This document shows, in pieces, positions 32,346-40,214 of a DNA stretch of 40,228 bases (position 1 is its first letter; every line of letters begins with the position of its first letter). The DNA is taken from the NCBI GenBank assembly GCA_021769135.1, contig JAETTM010000038.1:1-40228 (forward strand), written 5' to 3'. The translations under genes were made by a program, and so were the position numbers. Below the pieces are notes generated by a model that saw only the letters and a program-made list of their open reading frames with translations, was not told where the DNA came from and did not search any database. The DNA is from Lachnospiraceae bacterium (GTDB lineage Bacteria; Bacillota; Clostridia; Lachnospirales; Lachnospiraceae).

Positions 32346-34022
32346 TCAGCCTTCGGGCAGCAATTCAACCACCGCCGCTCCGCAAGAAGGCAGTATCAAT
32401 TTTCCCCCATCCAGGCTTACTGTATCTTGATTTTGCAGCAGCATCTCGCCCTGCTGCCCCAGTTCAAGTTCCGCCCTTTCCCGTCCGAAATTGGCTGCAA
32501 TAAGAACGTCCTGCTTCTCATTGCTCCGATGGTAGGAAAATATCATCCCTTCCCCCTCATAGTCGGGCCGGAAATCCCCATAGGTAAATACTTCCCCGTA
32601 TTTCTCCGCTTTCCGCAGGGCCAACAGCTTTTTATAATAAGTGAGCACGGAAAAAGCATCCTTTTCCTGCGCTTCCACATTTTTTTCCGCATAGTTCGGG
32701 TTCACTTTCATCCATGGTCTGCCTGTAGTAAACCCAGCATTAGCTTCCCCGCTCCATTGCATAGGCGTCCTGGCATTATCCCTGCTGTGCTTATAGCAGA
32801 CCTGCAGCGCCTCTTCCTTGGACAAACCGGCTTCCCGGGCTATCTGATACTGGTTTCTCGTATCAATATCATCGTAGTCCTCAATATCCTTCATCCTGCA
32901 GTTTGTCATGCCGATTTCCTGACCCTGATAGAGGAACGGAAGCCCCCAAAGCAGTATGCTGGTAGTCGCCAGCATTTTTGCCCCCTCATCGTTTTGGGCA
33001 TAATCCGGCAAATAAGTGCTGGCTCCTCTCGGTTCATCATGGTTTTCGATAATATTCGCCAGGAAAACTTCGCCCTGGTACTTTTTCTGGGCATCGAATA
33101 TAGCTTTCCTCCATCTAAAAAAGTCATATCCAGGCGCATCATACCATCCATGCCCTCCTGCCATGGCATCCAATGCGGCAAAGTCAAACATCGTGGAAAA
33201 ATGCCCCTCTTCCCCTATAAATTCTTTCAGTTCCTCTTTCCTCATATTGAATACTTCCGCCACCGTAAAGGCATCATGTTTTGCAAATGCTTCCCTTTTC
33301 AGTTCCCCAAGGAATTCCCCAATCCCTTTCACTTCCTCTACCATCCTGGAGCACCTGACCAATCCATCGCTTCCATCCGGTTCGTAATCCGGGAATCCAG
33401 CTTCTTTTTTTATATTCATGATAGCGTCGATGCGGAACCCTGCCAGGCCTTTATCCAGCCACCAATTCACCATCCGGAACAGCTCTTCCCTCACCTTTTT
33501 ATTTTCCCAATTCAAATCCGGCTGTTCCTTGGCAAAAAAATGGAGGTAATACAAATCCGTTCCCGGCACCGGCTCCCATGTGCTTCCTCCGAAATAGGAG
33601 CGGTAATTGCTGGGCGCTTTTCCATCCTTTCCCTTTTCGAAATAAAAATATCCTCCATATTCCCCTTGCGGGTCCGCCAGAGCCTTTTGGAACCACTCAT
33701 GCTTGTCCGAACAGTGGTTGATAACCAAATCCATCAAAATATGTATATCCCTCTTTTTCGCTTCCCTCATCAGCTCGTCAAAATCATCCATCGTTCCGAA
33801 AGCCGGGTCTATTTCATAATAGTCAGAAATATCATATCCCTGATCCACAAACGGAGACTGATAAATCGGCGAAATCCAGATAATATCAATCCCTAATCCC
33901 TTCAAATAGTCCAGCTTTTCGATAATCCCCCTAATATCCCCGATTCCGTCGCCGTTGCTGTCGCGGAAGCTTTTCGGGTAAATCTGATATGCCGCCTTCC
34001 CATGCCACCATTGCTTTTTCAT
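32346..34022 (-). CDS. GH13 alpha-glucosidase (oligo-1,6-glucosidase type)
   Basis: 558 aa. WWHGKAAYQIYPKSFRDSNGDGIGDIRGI is the classic start of the GH13_31-type enzymes. Catalytic residues: Asp in GLAGFRIDAI (nucleophile), Glu in FTVAEVF (acid/base), Asp in IENHDEPR; also DLVINHCSD. Full length, no signal peptide: cytoplasmic hydrolysis of isomalto- or malto-oligosaccharides, sucrose isomers or similar. ATG 34022 is chosen by comparison with the family start; ATG 34034 lies 1 base from the AAAGGG. It lies downstream of an AraC regulator on the same strand. Confidence 0.92.
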   Translation of the reverse strand: MKKQWWHGKAAYQIYPKSFRDSNGDGIGDIRGIIEKLDYLKGLGIDIIWISPIYQSPFVDQGYDISDYYEIDPAFGTMDDFDELMREAKKRDIHILMDLVINHCSDKHEWFQKALADPQGEYGGYFYFEKGKDGKAPSNYRSYFGGSTWEPVPGTDLYYLHFFAKEQPDLNWENKKVREELFRMVNWWLDKGLAGFRIDAIMNIKKEAGFPDYEPDGSDGLVRCSRMVEEVKGIGEFLGELKREAFAKHDAFTVAEVFNMRKEELKEFIGEEGHFSTMFDFAALDAMAGGHGWYDAPGYDFFRWRKAIFDAQKKYQGEVFLANIIENHDEPRGASTYLPDYAQNDEGAKMLATTSILLWGLPFLYQGQEIGMTNCRMKDIEDYDDIDTRNQYQIAREAGLSKEEALQVCYKHSRDNARTPMQWSGEANAGFTTGRPWMKVNPNYAEKNVEAQEKDAFSVLTYYKKLLALRKAEKYGEVFTYGDFRPDYEGEGMIFSYHRSNEKQDVLIAANFGRERAELELGQQGEMLLQNQDTVSLDGGKLILPSCGAAVVELLPEG

Positions 34023-34096
34023 GCCAAAAACCATGCCCTTTCTCTCATCCTATAATTTTTACGCCTTCATCAATTTACGTTCGTTCTTTTTCTACC

Positions 34097-34102
34097 ATTA
34101 TA
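34097..34102 (-). promoter_or_regulatory. -10 element of the alpha-glucosidase
   Basis: TATAAT (34102-34097) without a recognisable -35, as in activator-dependent promoters. Consistent with control by the adjacent AraC-type protein. Confidence 0.45.
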
Positions 34103-34149
34103 GGAACATACTCTCTTATTTTCTTTCCCCTTCCTGACCATTTATTGCA

Positions 34150-35040
34150 CTATTTTGACTTTTTATCTTCATTGCTGCGGCTTTTCCTATATTGGGAAGG
34201 AAGCACCCCCTTCGCCTCCTTGAACCGCCTGATGAAATAACCGATATTATCATAACCGCATTCCAAAGCTATATCCAAAATTTTCCGGTCCGTCCGGTAC
34301 AAATATTCCGCCGCCTTCCCTATCCTCACCTCATTCACATATTCTGTAGGCGTTTTTCCTGTAACCCTCTTAAAATAGCGGCAGAAATACTGGGCATTCA
34401 TCTGCACCACTTCCGCCATATCCTGATTGGTAATGCGCTGCCCATAGTTTTCCTGGATAAACCCCAGCACCTTTTTCACATTTTCAATTTTTTTCCCCTC
34501 ATAGTCCGCAATCCCTCCCATATGGACCAGCTTTCCATTCTCGTACATACAGGCAAACATTTGCAGCAAATAAGCTTTTACACGCATCCTGGCCGCCGGC
34601 GTCTCCTTTTTTGCCTCTTCCAATATTTTTTCATATAAGCCCGCCATTTCCGTCCACACTTTATCGGATTCCGTTATCGCCACAGGCAGCTGCACTGTCC
34701 TGTTCAACAACGGGCCAATCATCTGGTATTGGACGCTGTCGTAATGCTCAAAGCTAAGCATCTTCATGTCGAACACTACCGCCCCCTCCCGGCAGCCTTC
34801 CTCCCCATGGATTCCATGGATGTCGCCGGAGCCCACAAGCAGCATAGCCGGACCGCTCAACCGATATTTCTGCATATTGATATCCAGGCAGAAGTTCCCT
34901 TTTTTCATAAAAATAATCTCCCATTCTTCATGCCAGTGGAGATTCACTTCAAATGTCGTTTCCCCTTCATAACAATATACTGCCAGCGGAAATTTAACAG
35001 TTCCGTGTACCGCTTCTTCTTTTAGCCCTTTTTTATCCAT
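34150..35040 (-). CDS. AraC-family transcriptional regulator with cupin N-terminus
   Basis: 296 aa. The N-terminal cupin half (FEVNLHWHEEWEIIFMKKGNF) should bind a sugar. The C-terminal two helix-turn-helix motifs are in GQRITNQDMAEVVQMNAQYFCRYFKRVTGKTP and RKILDIALECGYDNIGYFIRRFKEAKGVLPSQYR. It is upstream of and codirectional with the GH13 gene and so probably its activator; the effector may be an alpha-glucoside. Confidence 0.9.
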   Translation of the reverse strand: MDKKGLKEEAVHGTVKFPLAVYCYEGETTFEVNLHWHEEWEIIFMKKGNFCLDINMQKYRLSGPAMLLVGSGDIHGIHGEEGCREGAVVFDMKMLSFEHYDSVQYQMIGPLLNRTVQLPVAITESDKVWTEMAGLYEKILEEAKKETPAARMRVKAYLLQMFACMYENGKLVHMGGIADYEGKKIENVKKVLGFIQENYGQRITNQDMAEVVQMNAQYFCRYFKRVTGKTPTEYVNEVRIGKAAEYLYRTDRKILDIALECGYDNIGYFIRRFKEAKGVLPSQYRKSRSNEDKKSK

Positions 35041-35108
35041 CCTAAAGCCTTTCCATGTAAAAACGATTCGAACGAATAGCGCCTTTTACAGGCCCGAACC
35101 ATATACAG

Positions 35109-35158
35109 AAAAATGCCAGCACTCAGAGACCCTGTCGGTTTCCTCATCCTGGCATTTT
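35109..35158 (-). terminator. terminator-like hairpin after the small lipoprotein gene
   Basis: AAAATGCCAG and CTGGCATTTTT arms with a 29-base loop; the minus-strand side ends in TTTTTCT, about 50 bases past the stop at 35206. Confidence 0.55.
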
Positions 35159-35205
35159 CTTTCACGTATTTATGTATTCCGTCTCCATCCACTTACTGCT
35201 GTCGA

Positions 35206-35655
35206 TTATTCCAGCATGGAAGCTCCTTCTGTAAAGTCGTTCTGGATAGTGGTAAGCAAAGAGGTCATCTTTTCCATATCCACATCTCCGGAATCCATTG
35301 CGTCTACACAAATATCCAGATATTCAACCATTGCATCACAGCCCGACTGGAATTTCGCATGAGCGTCCGCATATTTTGCCGGCGCTTTCAGAGCCCCGAA
35401 TTCAACGAAAGGCGCTTTCAGGCCTTCGATAAATTCTTTTGCAGCGTCTACATCGTTAGGATCCAAAGATGCAGCATCCGTCATTGCGCTGTTCAAAGCG
35501 TTGCCCAGTTCTTCTGCCTTTGCCTCATACTCTTCCTCTGTCAATGTCTCTTCCTGTGCCGCACCATTGCTGCCGCCTCCGCAGGCTACCACAGACATTC
35601 CCATTACTGCTACGCATAAAAGCGCTGCGATTCTTTTTACAAATTTGTTTCTCAT
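35206..35655 (-). CDS. small lipoprotein of unknown function
   Basis: 149 aa. Signal peptide with lipobox MSVVAC (Cys25), a Gly/Ser linker, then an acidic, mostly helical domain (TEEEYEAKAEELGNALNSAM; APFVEFGALKAPAKYADAHAKF; MTSLLTTIQNDFTEGASMLE). It looks like a small helical bundle, lipid-anchored outside the cell. It has its own promoter and terminator. Family not recognised. Confidence 0.75.
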   Translation of the reverse strand: MRNKFVKRIAALLCVAVMGMSVVACGGGSNGAAQEETLTEEEYEAKAEELGNALNSAMTDAASLDPNDVDAAKEFIEGLKAPFVEFGALKAPAKYADAHAKFQSGCDAMVEYLDICVDAMDSGDVDMEKMTSLLTTIQNDFTEGASMLE

Positions 35656-35712
35656 GACTCCCGTCCTCCCTAATAAAAGATATTTTTAAAATATTTTGTA
35701 CCATCGAGAGTA

Positions 35713-35740
35713 ATTATATCACCGAAGGCATAAAAAGCAA
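35713..35740 (-). promoter_or_regulatory. promoter of the small lipoprotein
   Basis: TTGCTT (35740-35735), 16-base spacer, TATAAT (35718-35713) with TG one base upstream. Confidence 0.65.
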
Positions 35741-35845
35741 TGGTATTTTTTTACTAAATTATGTCTGTTTTTTTTGTAACTGTAGACAGCCTGAACAAGT
35801 AATAATTAAGCCATTCCTATGCGGTGCAATCCCATGCCTGGCCGC

Positions 35846-35869
35846 AAGCGGCAGTCCGGCCTGCCGCTT
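35846..35869. repeat. hairpin after the M56 gene
   Basis: AAGCGGCAG (35846-35854) and CTGCCGCTT (35861-35869), loop of 6. No T-run; may mark the operon end. Confidence 0.45.
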
Positions 35870-35882
35870 TGGCCCTCCAACC

Positions 35883-37196
35883 TTACTGTCCGCCGATGCG
35901 CCTTATTCCGTCTATACTTTGTATCGCGCTGATGGCCGCATCATTTTTTTCCGACAAATAGACAGTATAGCTGTCCGATTCTTCCAACGGATTGCCTTTA
36001 AACGATATTTTGATATCTTCATTCAAATATTTATCCGCAAACATCTCCCAGGCAGCTTCCGAGGAAGTGTATTCCACACTTTCCACTTGCTTTATCGAAA
36101 GCAGTTCATTTCCTATCTCTTCTTTTCTTTCTCCGGAAATATCTTCGTCAAAGAAAACCTTTACGGATTCCATGCCGGCTTTCTTTTCGTCGATTCCGGC
36201 CTTTTCCTCAATTACTGTTTCCTCTTCCATCACATCGGCCGCTAATAAGGGTTCTGAAACTACGTCCCCTTGTGTTCCCGTCTCTTTGGCGGATACAAAC
36301 ACCGCCATACTCCCCAGCAAAACCAATGCCGCACACAAACTTCCTATCTTTGTAATCTTTTTATAATTCATAATTTCCTTTATCCTTTCTGAAACCGCAC
36401 TTTGTCCGAATTCGCTGCACACATTTGGGAATGAAGACTGAATTTCCGCAAACATCACCAGTGTCATTGCATATTTCCGTCTGTCATTTTCTCCCATAGC
36501 GAAAACGACACTTTCATCACAAGCCATTTCCATATCCCGGCTCATGACAAAATACATTGCTAAAACAAAAGGGTTGAACCAATGCAGGCAAAGAGCCGAA
36601 ATCATCAACAGCTTCCACAAATTGTCCATCCGCCTTATATGTATTTCTTCATGCCTGCACACGCAGTAAAGCGCATTCCGGTCTTTGAAATCCATCGTCT
36701 TAGGCAGGATAATCCTGGGGCGGAAGATGCCATAAGTAATCGGCGTTGCAATCCTGTCCGATATCTTCACCTTGACTTTTGGGGTCAATCCAGGGCATAT
36801 TTCTCCGACAATTATGTCATTTGGGATAGGAATCGCCTCTCTCAGCCGATAACACAAATTCATATAACCGGCTATAAAATATATGGACAATACGCCCACT
36901 CCGAAAAGCCATACAAGCCCTGCATGTTCCATAATCAGGCCTTCCATCCCAACCGCTTTCCTTCCCTCGGATATGTATTCCGCCCTTCTTTGCGCCGAAG
37001 CCAAAACAAAAGTTGCTTTCCTCCGGAAAAACACATTCTCCACCGGAAGCGCAAAAGGTAATAAGAGACGCAGGATAGCTACCTTCCATAGCAAAGGGAA
37101 GGTCCATTTGGGAAGTTTTCGTCCCGCAACCCTCCGAAGCAGCAACGTACAAATAATCAAAATCCCTGCCGACATACTTCTTTGCAACAATCCCAT
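35883..37196 (-). CDS. BlaR1/MecR1-type M56 metallopeptidase with FtsX-ectodomain-like C-terminus
   Basis: 437 aa. Three N-terminal helices, then YCVCRHEEIHIRRMDNLWKL with the HExxH zinc motif (182-186) and MACDESVV with the third ligand (about 226-230), as in M56 peptidases. A fourth helix (about 297-313) would place the end outside. In BlaR1 this end is a penicillin sensor. Here it is only about 120 residues: an acidic linker and a domain VKVFFDEDISGERKEEI, VESVEYTSSEAAWEMFADKY, NPLEESDSYTVYL, ISAIQSIDGIRRI. That is the pattern of the FtsX extracellular domain. The likely role is to sense an envelope signal and cleave the partner repressor encoded 13 bases upstream. Confidence 0.85.
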   Translation of the reverse strand: MGLLQRSMSAGILIICTLLLRRVAGRKLPKWTFPLLWKVAILRLLLPFALPVENVFFRRKATFVLASAQRRAEYISEGRKAVGMEGLIMEHAGLVWLFGVGVLSIYFIAGYMNLCYRLREAIPIPNDIIVGEICPGLTPKVKVKISDRIATPITYGIFRPRIILPKTMDFKDRNALYCVCRHEEIHIRRMDNLWKLLMISALCLHWFNPFVLAMYFVMSRDMEMACDESVVFAMGENDRRKYAMTLVMFAEIQSSFPNVCSEFGQSAVSERIKEIMNYKKITKIGSLCAALVLLGSMAVFVSAKETGTQGDVVSEPLLAADVMEEETVIEEKAGIDEKKAGMESVKVFFDEDISGERKEEIGNELLSIKQVESVEYTSSEAAWEMFADKYLNEDIKISFKGNPLEESDSYTVYLSEKNDAAISAIQSIDGIRRIGGQ

Positions 37197-37209
37197 TTTA
37201 TGCCTCCGT

Positions 37210-37572
37210 TCATTCTTCCAGCTTCATAATCATTTGTTTCAGGCTCTCTATTTCTTCTTTCGATAATTTTTTCCCGTCAAGAAAGGCAGCAAAAAATTTC
37301 TCCTTTGAGCCGTCAAACATCTTGCCAATCAGTTCTTCCGTCTCATAATTCTGCACCTGTTCCTTTGATACCAGAGGGCTGCATATAAAGTTAGGTTCCC
37401 TGCGTTCTATCGCACCTTTTTCCACACATTTTTTTATTACCGTATAGGTGGTATTTCTATTCCACCCGATTTCATCCTTTAAAATTTTCGCCAGCTGTCC
37501 TGCTGCCAAATCACCTTCCTTCCATAACACTTCCATAACCCGCAATTCCGAATCAAACAATTTAATACTCAT
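37210..37572 (-). CDS. BlaI/MecI-family transcriptional repressor
   Basis: 120 aa, usual family length. Winged-helix N-terminal half: FDSELRVMEVLWKEGDLAAGQLAKIL and WNRNTTYTVIKKCVEKGAIERREP. The C-terminal dimerisation helices hold the likely cleavage region. GAGGTGG lies 4 bases before ATG 37572. It is in an operon with the M56 peptidase; the promoter carries matching inverted repeats, so it is autoregulated. Confidence 0.92.
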   Translation of the reverse strand: MSIKLFDSELRVMEVLWKEGDLAAGQLAKILKDEIGWNRNTTYTVIKKCVEKGAIERREPNFICSPLVSKEQVQNYETEELIGKMFDGSKEKFFAAFLDGKKLSKEEIESLKQMIMKLEE

Positions 37573-37592
37573 AAGGCCACCTCATTCCTTTC

Positions 37593-37651
37593 GACTATTG
37601 CAATAGTCATCGCGATATAACAATACTACTACAATAGTCACAATTTGTCAA
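37593..37651 (-). promoter_or_regulatory. promoter and operators of the BlaI-type operon
   Basis: TTGACA (37651-37646), 17-base spacer, TAGTAT (37628-37623). A perfect 16-base palindrome GACTATTGCAATAGTC lies at 37593-37608, just downstream of the start region. A half-conserved copy GACTATTGTAGTAGT (37639-37625) overlaps the spacer and -10. Repressor binding at both would block transcription. Confidence 0.8.
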
Positions 37652-37825
37652 GGGAGAATATAGTCTGATTATTTCAACATTCCATACGGTTCATCATCCA
37701 CTCTCTCAATCCTAAAGATAACCGTCCTTATTCCATCCAACAGCAAACAGCAAGCCAGTATGTGCTAAATACATACTGGCTTGCCTTCTATCTTTCAATG
37801 CGATATGAACATTTTAAGTAAAGAA
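37652..37825. other. intergenic region with a 14-bp inverted repeat
   Basis: GCAAGCCAGTATGT (37750-37763) and its exact complement (37771-37784), 7-base loop. Neither side has a strong T-run. No gene seen. Confidence 0.5.
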
Positions 37826-37861
37826 AAATCCACCTCAGCATCTATCTGAATTGGTGGATTT
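37826..37861 (-). terminator. terminator of the tRNA operon
   Basis: AAATCCACC (minus 37861-37853) pairs with GGTGGATTT (37834-37826), followed by TTCTTT. It lies 14 bases after tRNA-Leu. Confidence 0.75.
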
Positions 37862-37874
37862 CTAATTAAAACAA

Positions 37875-37958
37875 TGCTGGTGGCCGGACTTGAACCGGCA
37901 CGGGATTGCTCCCGAAGGATTTTAAGTCCTTTGCGTCTGCCTATTCCGCCACACCAGC
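37875..37958 (-). tRNA. tRNA-Leu(TAA)
   Basis: 84 bases with a long variable arm (CGGGAGCAATCCCG), acceptor GCTGGTG/CACCAGC, anticodon loop CTTAAAA (TAA). CCA not encoded. Confidence 0.93.
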
Positions 37959-37969
37959 AAGGTACTTAA

Positions 37970-38042
37970 TGGGACCTATAGGGCTCGAACCTATGACCCT
38001 CTGCTTGTAAGGCAGATGCTCTCCCAGCTGAGCTAAGATCCC
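37970..38042 (-). tRNA. tRNA-Val(TAC)
   Basis: 73 bases; acceptor GGGATCT/AGGTCCC (one G-T pair), anticodon loop TTACAAG (TAC), T loop TTCGAGC. CCA not encoded. Confidence 0.92.
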
Positions 38043-38066
38043 CAGCAATATAAACTTGAAAACAAA

Positions 38067-38140
38067 CGACCCGGATGGGACTCGAACCCACGACCTCCGC
38101 CGTGACAGGGCGGCGCTCTAACCAACTGAGCCACCGGGCC
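38067..38140 (-). tRNA. tRNA-Asp(GTC)
   Basis: 74 bases; acceptor GGCCCGG/CCGGGTC, anticodon loop CTGTCAC (GTC), discriminator G as expected for Asp. Confidence 0.93.
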
Positions 38141-38185
38141 ATTTAATGAATCAAAATACAATGCCTAATATTTTACTGGAAAAAA

Positions 38186-38259
38186 TGGACCTTCGGGGAC
38201 TCGAACCCAGGACCGACCGGTTATGAGCCGGTTGCTCTAACCAACTGAGCTAAAGGTCC
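38186..38259 (-). tRNA. tRNA with anticodon CAT (elongator Met or Ile2)
   Basis: 74 bases; acceptor GGACCTT/AAGGTCC, anticodon loop CTCATAA (CAT). CAT is shared by elongator tRNA-Met and by tRNA-Ile2, where C34 becomes lysidine. The body (GGACCTTTAGCTCAGTTGG) does not decide it by eye. Confidence 0.88.
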
Positions 38260-38279
38260 ATATTATAATATAATTAAAA

Positions 38280-38351
38280 TGACTCCGACGGGAATCGAAC
38301 CCGTGTTACCGCCGTGAAAGGGCGATGTCTTAACCGCTTGACCACGGAGCC
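38280..38351 (-). tRNA. tRNA-Glu(TTC)
   Basis: 72 bases; acceptor GGCTCCG/CGGAGTC, anticodon loop CTTTCAC (TTC). First gene of the five-tRNA operon. Confidence 0.93.
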
Positions 38352-38397
38352 TGATGAATCGCCATAAGCATCCTGCACAAGGCACGGTGCAAACTCT

Positions 38398-38448
38398 CCC
38401 TGGCTGCCGCCCGCCAGGCTTTATACTGACAAATATTTATTCAATAAA
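38398..38448 (-). promoter_or_regulatory. possible promoter and leader hairpin of the tRNA operon
   Basis: TATAAA (38425-38420) with a weak TTTATT 17 bases upstream (38448-38443). The hairpin CCTGGC/GCCAGG (38418-38399) follows and could instead terminate the upstream phospholipase-like gene. Confidence 0.4.
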
Positions 38449-38596
38449 TAACCCAGCGAACATTATCTTACCATAACTCAACATATTTGGCAAGAGGAAA
38501 GTTCCATTTTTTCTTTCATTTTGTAATCGTTCGACCTTGGAAATAATAAGTAAGGGAAAATACTTCATAATACAAGCGTAAAACAATGATTCTCCC

Positions 38597-39979
38597 TCAA
38601 AGCAAATGCCTAAAAGGAACAATCAATATGCGCAGAGCCCCATAAAAAATCTTTTTAAAGATCCCCTGCTCCAAAGGACGGTAAGCAGCCCCATCCATTA
38701 TCGTGCCGTCAGGGAAAATGTGGCGGCTGGCTGCTTTTAGTTCCTCTGCCTGGCTGCGGATGGAAGCGTTCAGTTCCTCGCAGTCAATCACCAGCATCAT
38801 TTCCGTATCCAGATATATACTTCTCATATCCAGATTACAAGAGCCCACAATGCTTATATGACCATCTATGAGTATTGTTTTTGTATGAAGGGCCTGCCCT
38901 CCCAGATGTTCGAATGTATGAATCCCGGTTCTGCGCACATTGCCCTTTTGGTTCAGATAATCGGTGCATCCAAACGGATTCGCCCCTCCTTCCACCGCAT
39001 TGGTAATCATCTCCACCTCTGCCTTGCCAGCTATGTTCGCAAGTTCCTCGTACATATCTCTACTACATATAATATACGGGGTTTGGATTAAAATATCTTT
39101 TCCCCTTCCCATCTCATCCGCCAGCCTGTTCCATAGCAGCGGCCGCTTATTGACCGGTTCCATTGGATTCGTGCACAGTTCAATCCCCCCTGTCTCCATT
39201 GTTTCCTCTTCCCATTTTATTTCTGTGAATGCCTCCGGATATCTTTCCCTGACTACACGATAATGCTCTTCCAGGAATCCTCCTTTGGAGCCAGCCTTTT
39301 CATACGGCTTGGCGCATGAAAGGCTCCATATTCCTTTAAAATATTCCGTAAGCTGCAGATATGAATTCCCCTCACCCGGCCTGGATTCATAGACCAGAAT
39401 ATCCCTGTCTTCATTGTACGAGTCCTTATATTCCCCCAGGAATAAATCATCTGTGTTTCTCCCACCAAGAATATATGCGAAATCATCCGCAATTAGGTAT
39501 TTATCATGCATACGATAATTAATCTTCCATGGCGCAAGCAAATTTACGGGATTATACAGTTTTACTTGGACGTTTTCATGGGCAGCCAGCTCCCTGAAAT
39601 TCCTACTCCCCGTAAGGTACAGCATGCCGTTGATTCCATCTACCATGATTCTCACCTCCACGCCGCGATTCGCCGCATGAAAGAGGGCGGCCATCATATC
39701 CCGCCCACTGTTGTCATCCCGAAAATCAAAGGTACATAATATAATCCTTTCCTGCGCTTCCTCTATCAGACGAAGCCTCCACAGCAATGCTTCCTTGTTA
39801 TCATCAATGCAAAGCACCCTCTCCTGTGCCGTTCTCCTATTTTCATCAGCTGCGCCCTTCCCAGAATATTCCTTATGGAAAAGCGGCGGGATGATTATAC
39901 ACGAAATCACATATACAAGCCATATTAAAAATATTCTTCTTACCAATATTGTACGCCTTTTCTTACAGTTCCACTCCAC
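38597..39979 (-). CDS. phospholipase D / cardiolipin synthase-like protein
   Basis: 460 aa. One N-terminal membrane helix (about 14-32), then two PLD domains. HKD motif 1: MHDKYLIADDFAYILGGRN (His-x-Lys-x4-Asp, about 158-176). HKD motif 2: ALHTKTILIDGHISIVGSCN (about 363-382). The two-motif layout and 460 aa length are those of bacterial cardiolipin synthases, but the usual two N-terminal helices are reduced to one, so another phosphatidyl transferase or hydrolase activity remains possible. GTG start with AAGGG at 8 bases. Confidence 0.87.
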   Translation of the reverse strand: MEWNCKKRRTILVRRIFLIWLVYVISCIIIPPLFHKEYSGKGAADENRRTAQERVLCIDDNKEALLWRLRLIEEAQERIILCTFDFRDDNSGRDMMAALFHAANRGVEVRIMVDGINGMLYLTGSRNFRELAAHENVQVKLYNPVNLLAPWKINYRMHDKYLIADDFAYILGGRNTDDLFLGEYKDSYNEDRDILVYESRPGEGNSYLQLTEYFKGIWSLSCAKPYEKAGSKGGFLEEHYRVVRERYPEAFTEIKWEEETMETGGIELCTNPMEPVNKRPLLWNRLADEMGRGKDILIQTPYIICSRDMYEELANIAGKAEVEMITNAVEGGANPFGCTDYLNQKGNVRRTGIHTFEHLGGQALHTKTILIDGHISIVGSCNLDMRSIYLDTEMMLVIDCEELNASIRSQAEELKAASRHIFPDGTIMDGAAYRPLEQGIFKKIFYGALRILIVPFRHLL

Positions 39980-39996
39980 AAAGCTTTCCCTTTCTT

Positions 39997-40083
39997 TTAT
40001 CCTTGCAGCATCCTCATAAACTCTTCACTGGTAATCGTCTCTTTTTCATGCAAGAGCTTTACCTCATCCTCTCCTGCCTTCAA
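39997..40083 (-). pseudogene. short fragment resembling the C-terminus of FtsH-type proteases
   Basis: About 28 codons (KAGEDEVKLLHEKETITS then EEFMRMLQG) ending at 39997, closed upstream by an in-frame TAA. LLHEKETITSEEF resembles the C-terminal end of FtsH/AAA proteases. It could be a gene remnant or a chance open frame. Confidence 0.3.
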
Positions 40084-40140
40084 TTACTGTATATTGCAGC
40101 CATATCATTGTCAACAATGAACCTCCCCGGGGCAAGCCCT

Positions 40141-40214
40141 CAAGTACTGTGCTCGGCTCCTACGTCGCCGCTCACAGTACTTGCCTTTTACATCTGCTTA
40201 CGCATCTGTAAAAG
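40141..40214. repeat. two palindromic elements at the right edge
   Basis: CAAGTACTGTG (40141-40151) and CACAGTACTTG (40173-40183) enclose an inner CGGC/GCCG stem, giving a long hairpin. A second, CTTTTACA/TGTAAAAG, is at 40185-40214. They resemble dispersed intergenic palindromic repeats. Confidence 0.65.

Noticed and set aside
32427-33896. 489-aa plus-strand open frame
   Set aside because: It is exactly antisense to the alpha-glucosidase, whose three catalytic motifs are intact; the frame is a codon-bias shadow.
38437-38622. 61-aa open frame between the phospholipase-like gene and the tRNAs
   Set aside because: No ribosome binding site or protein-like pattern; it overlaps the end of the upstream gene and the tRNA promoter region.
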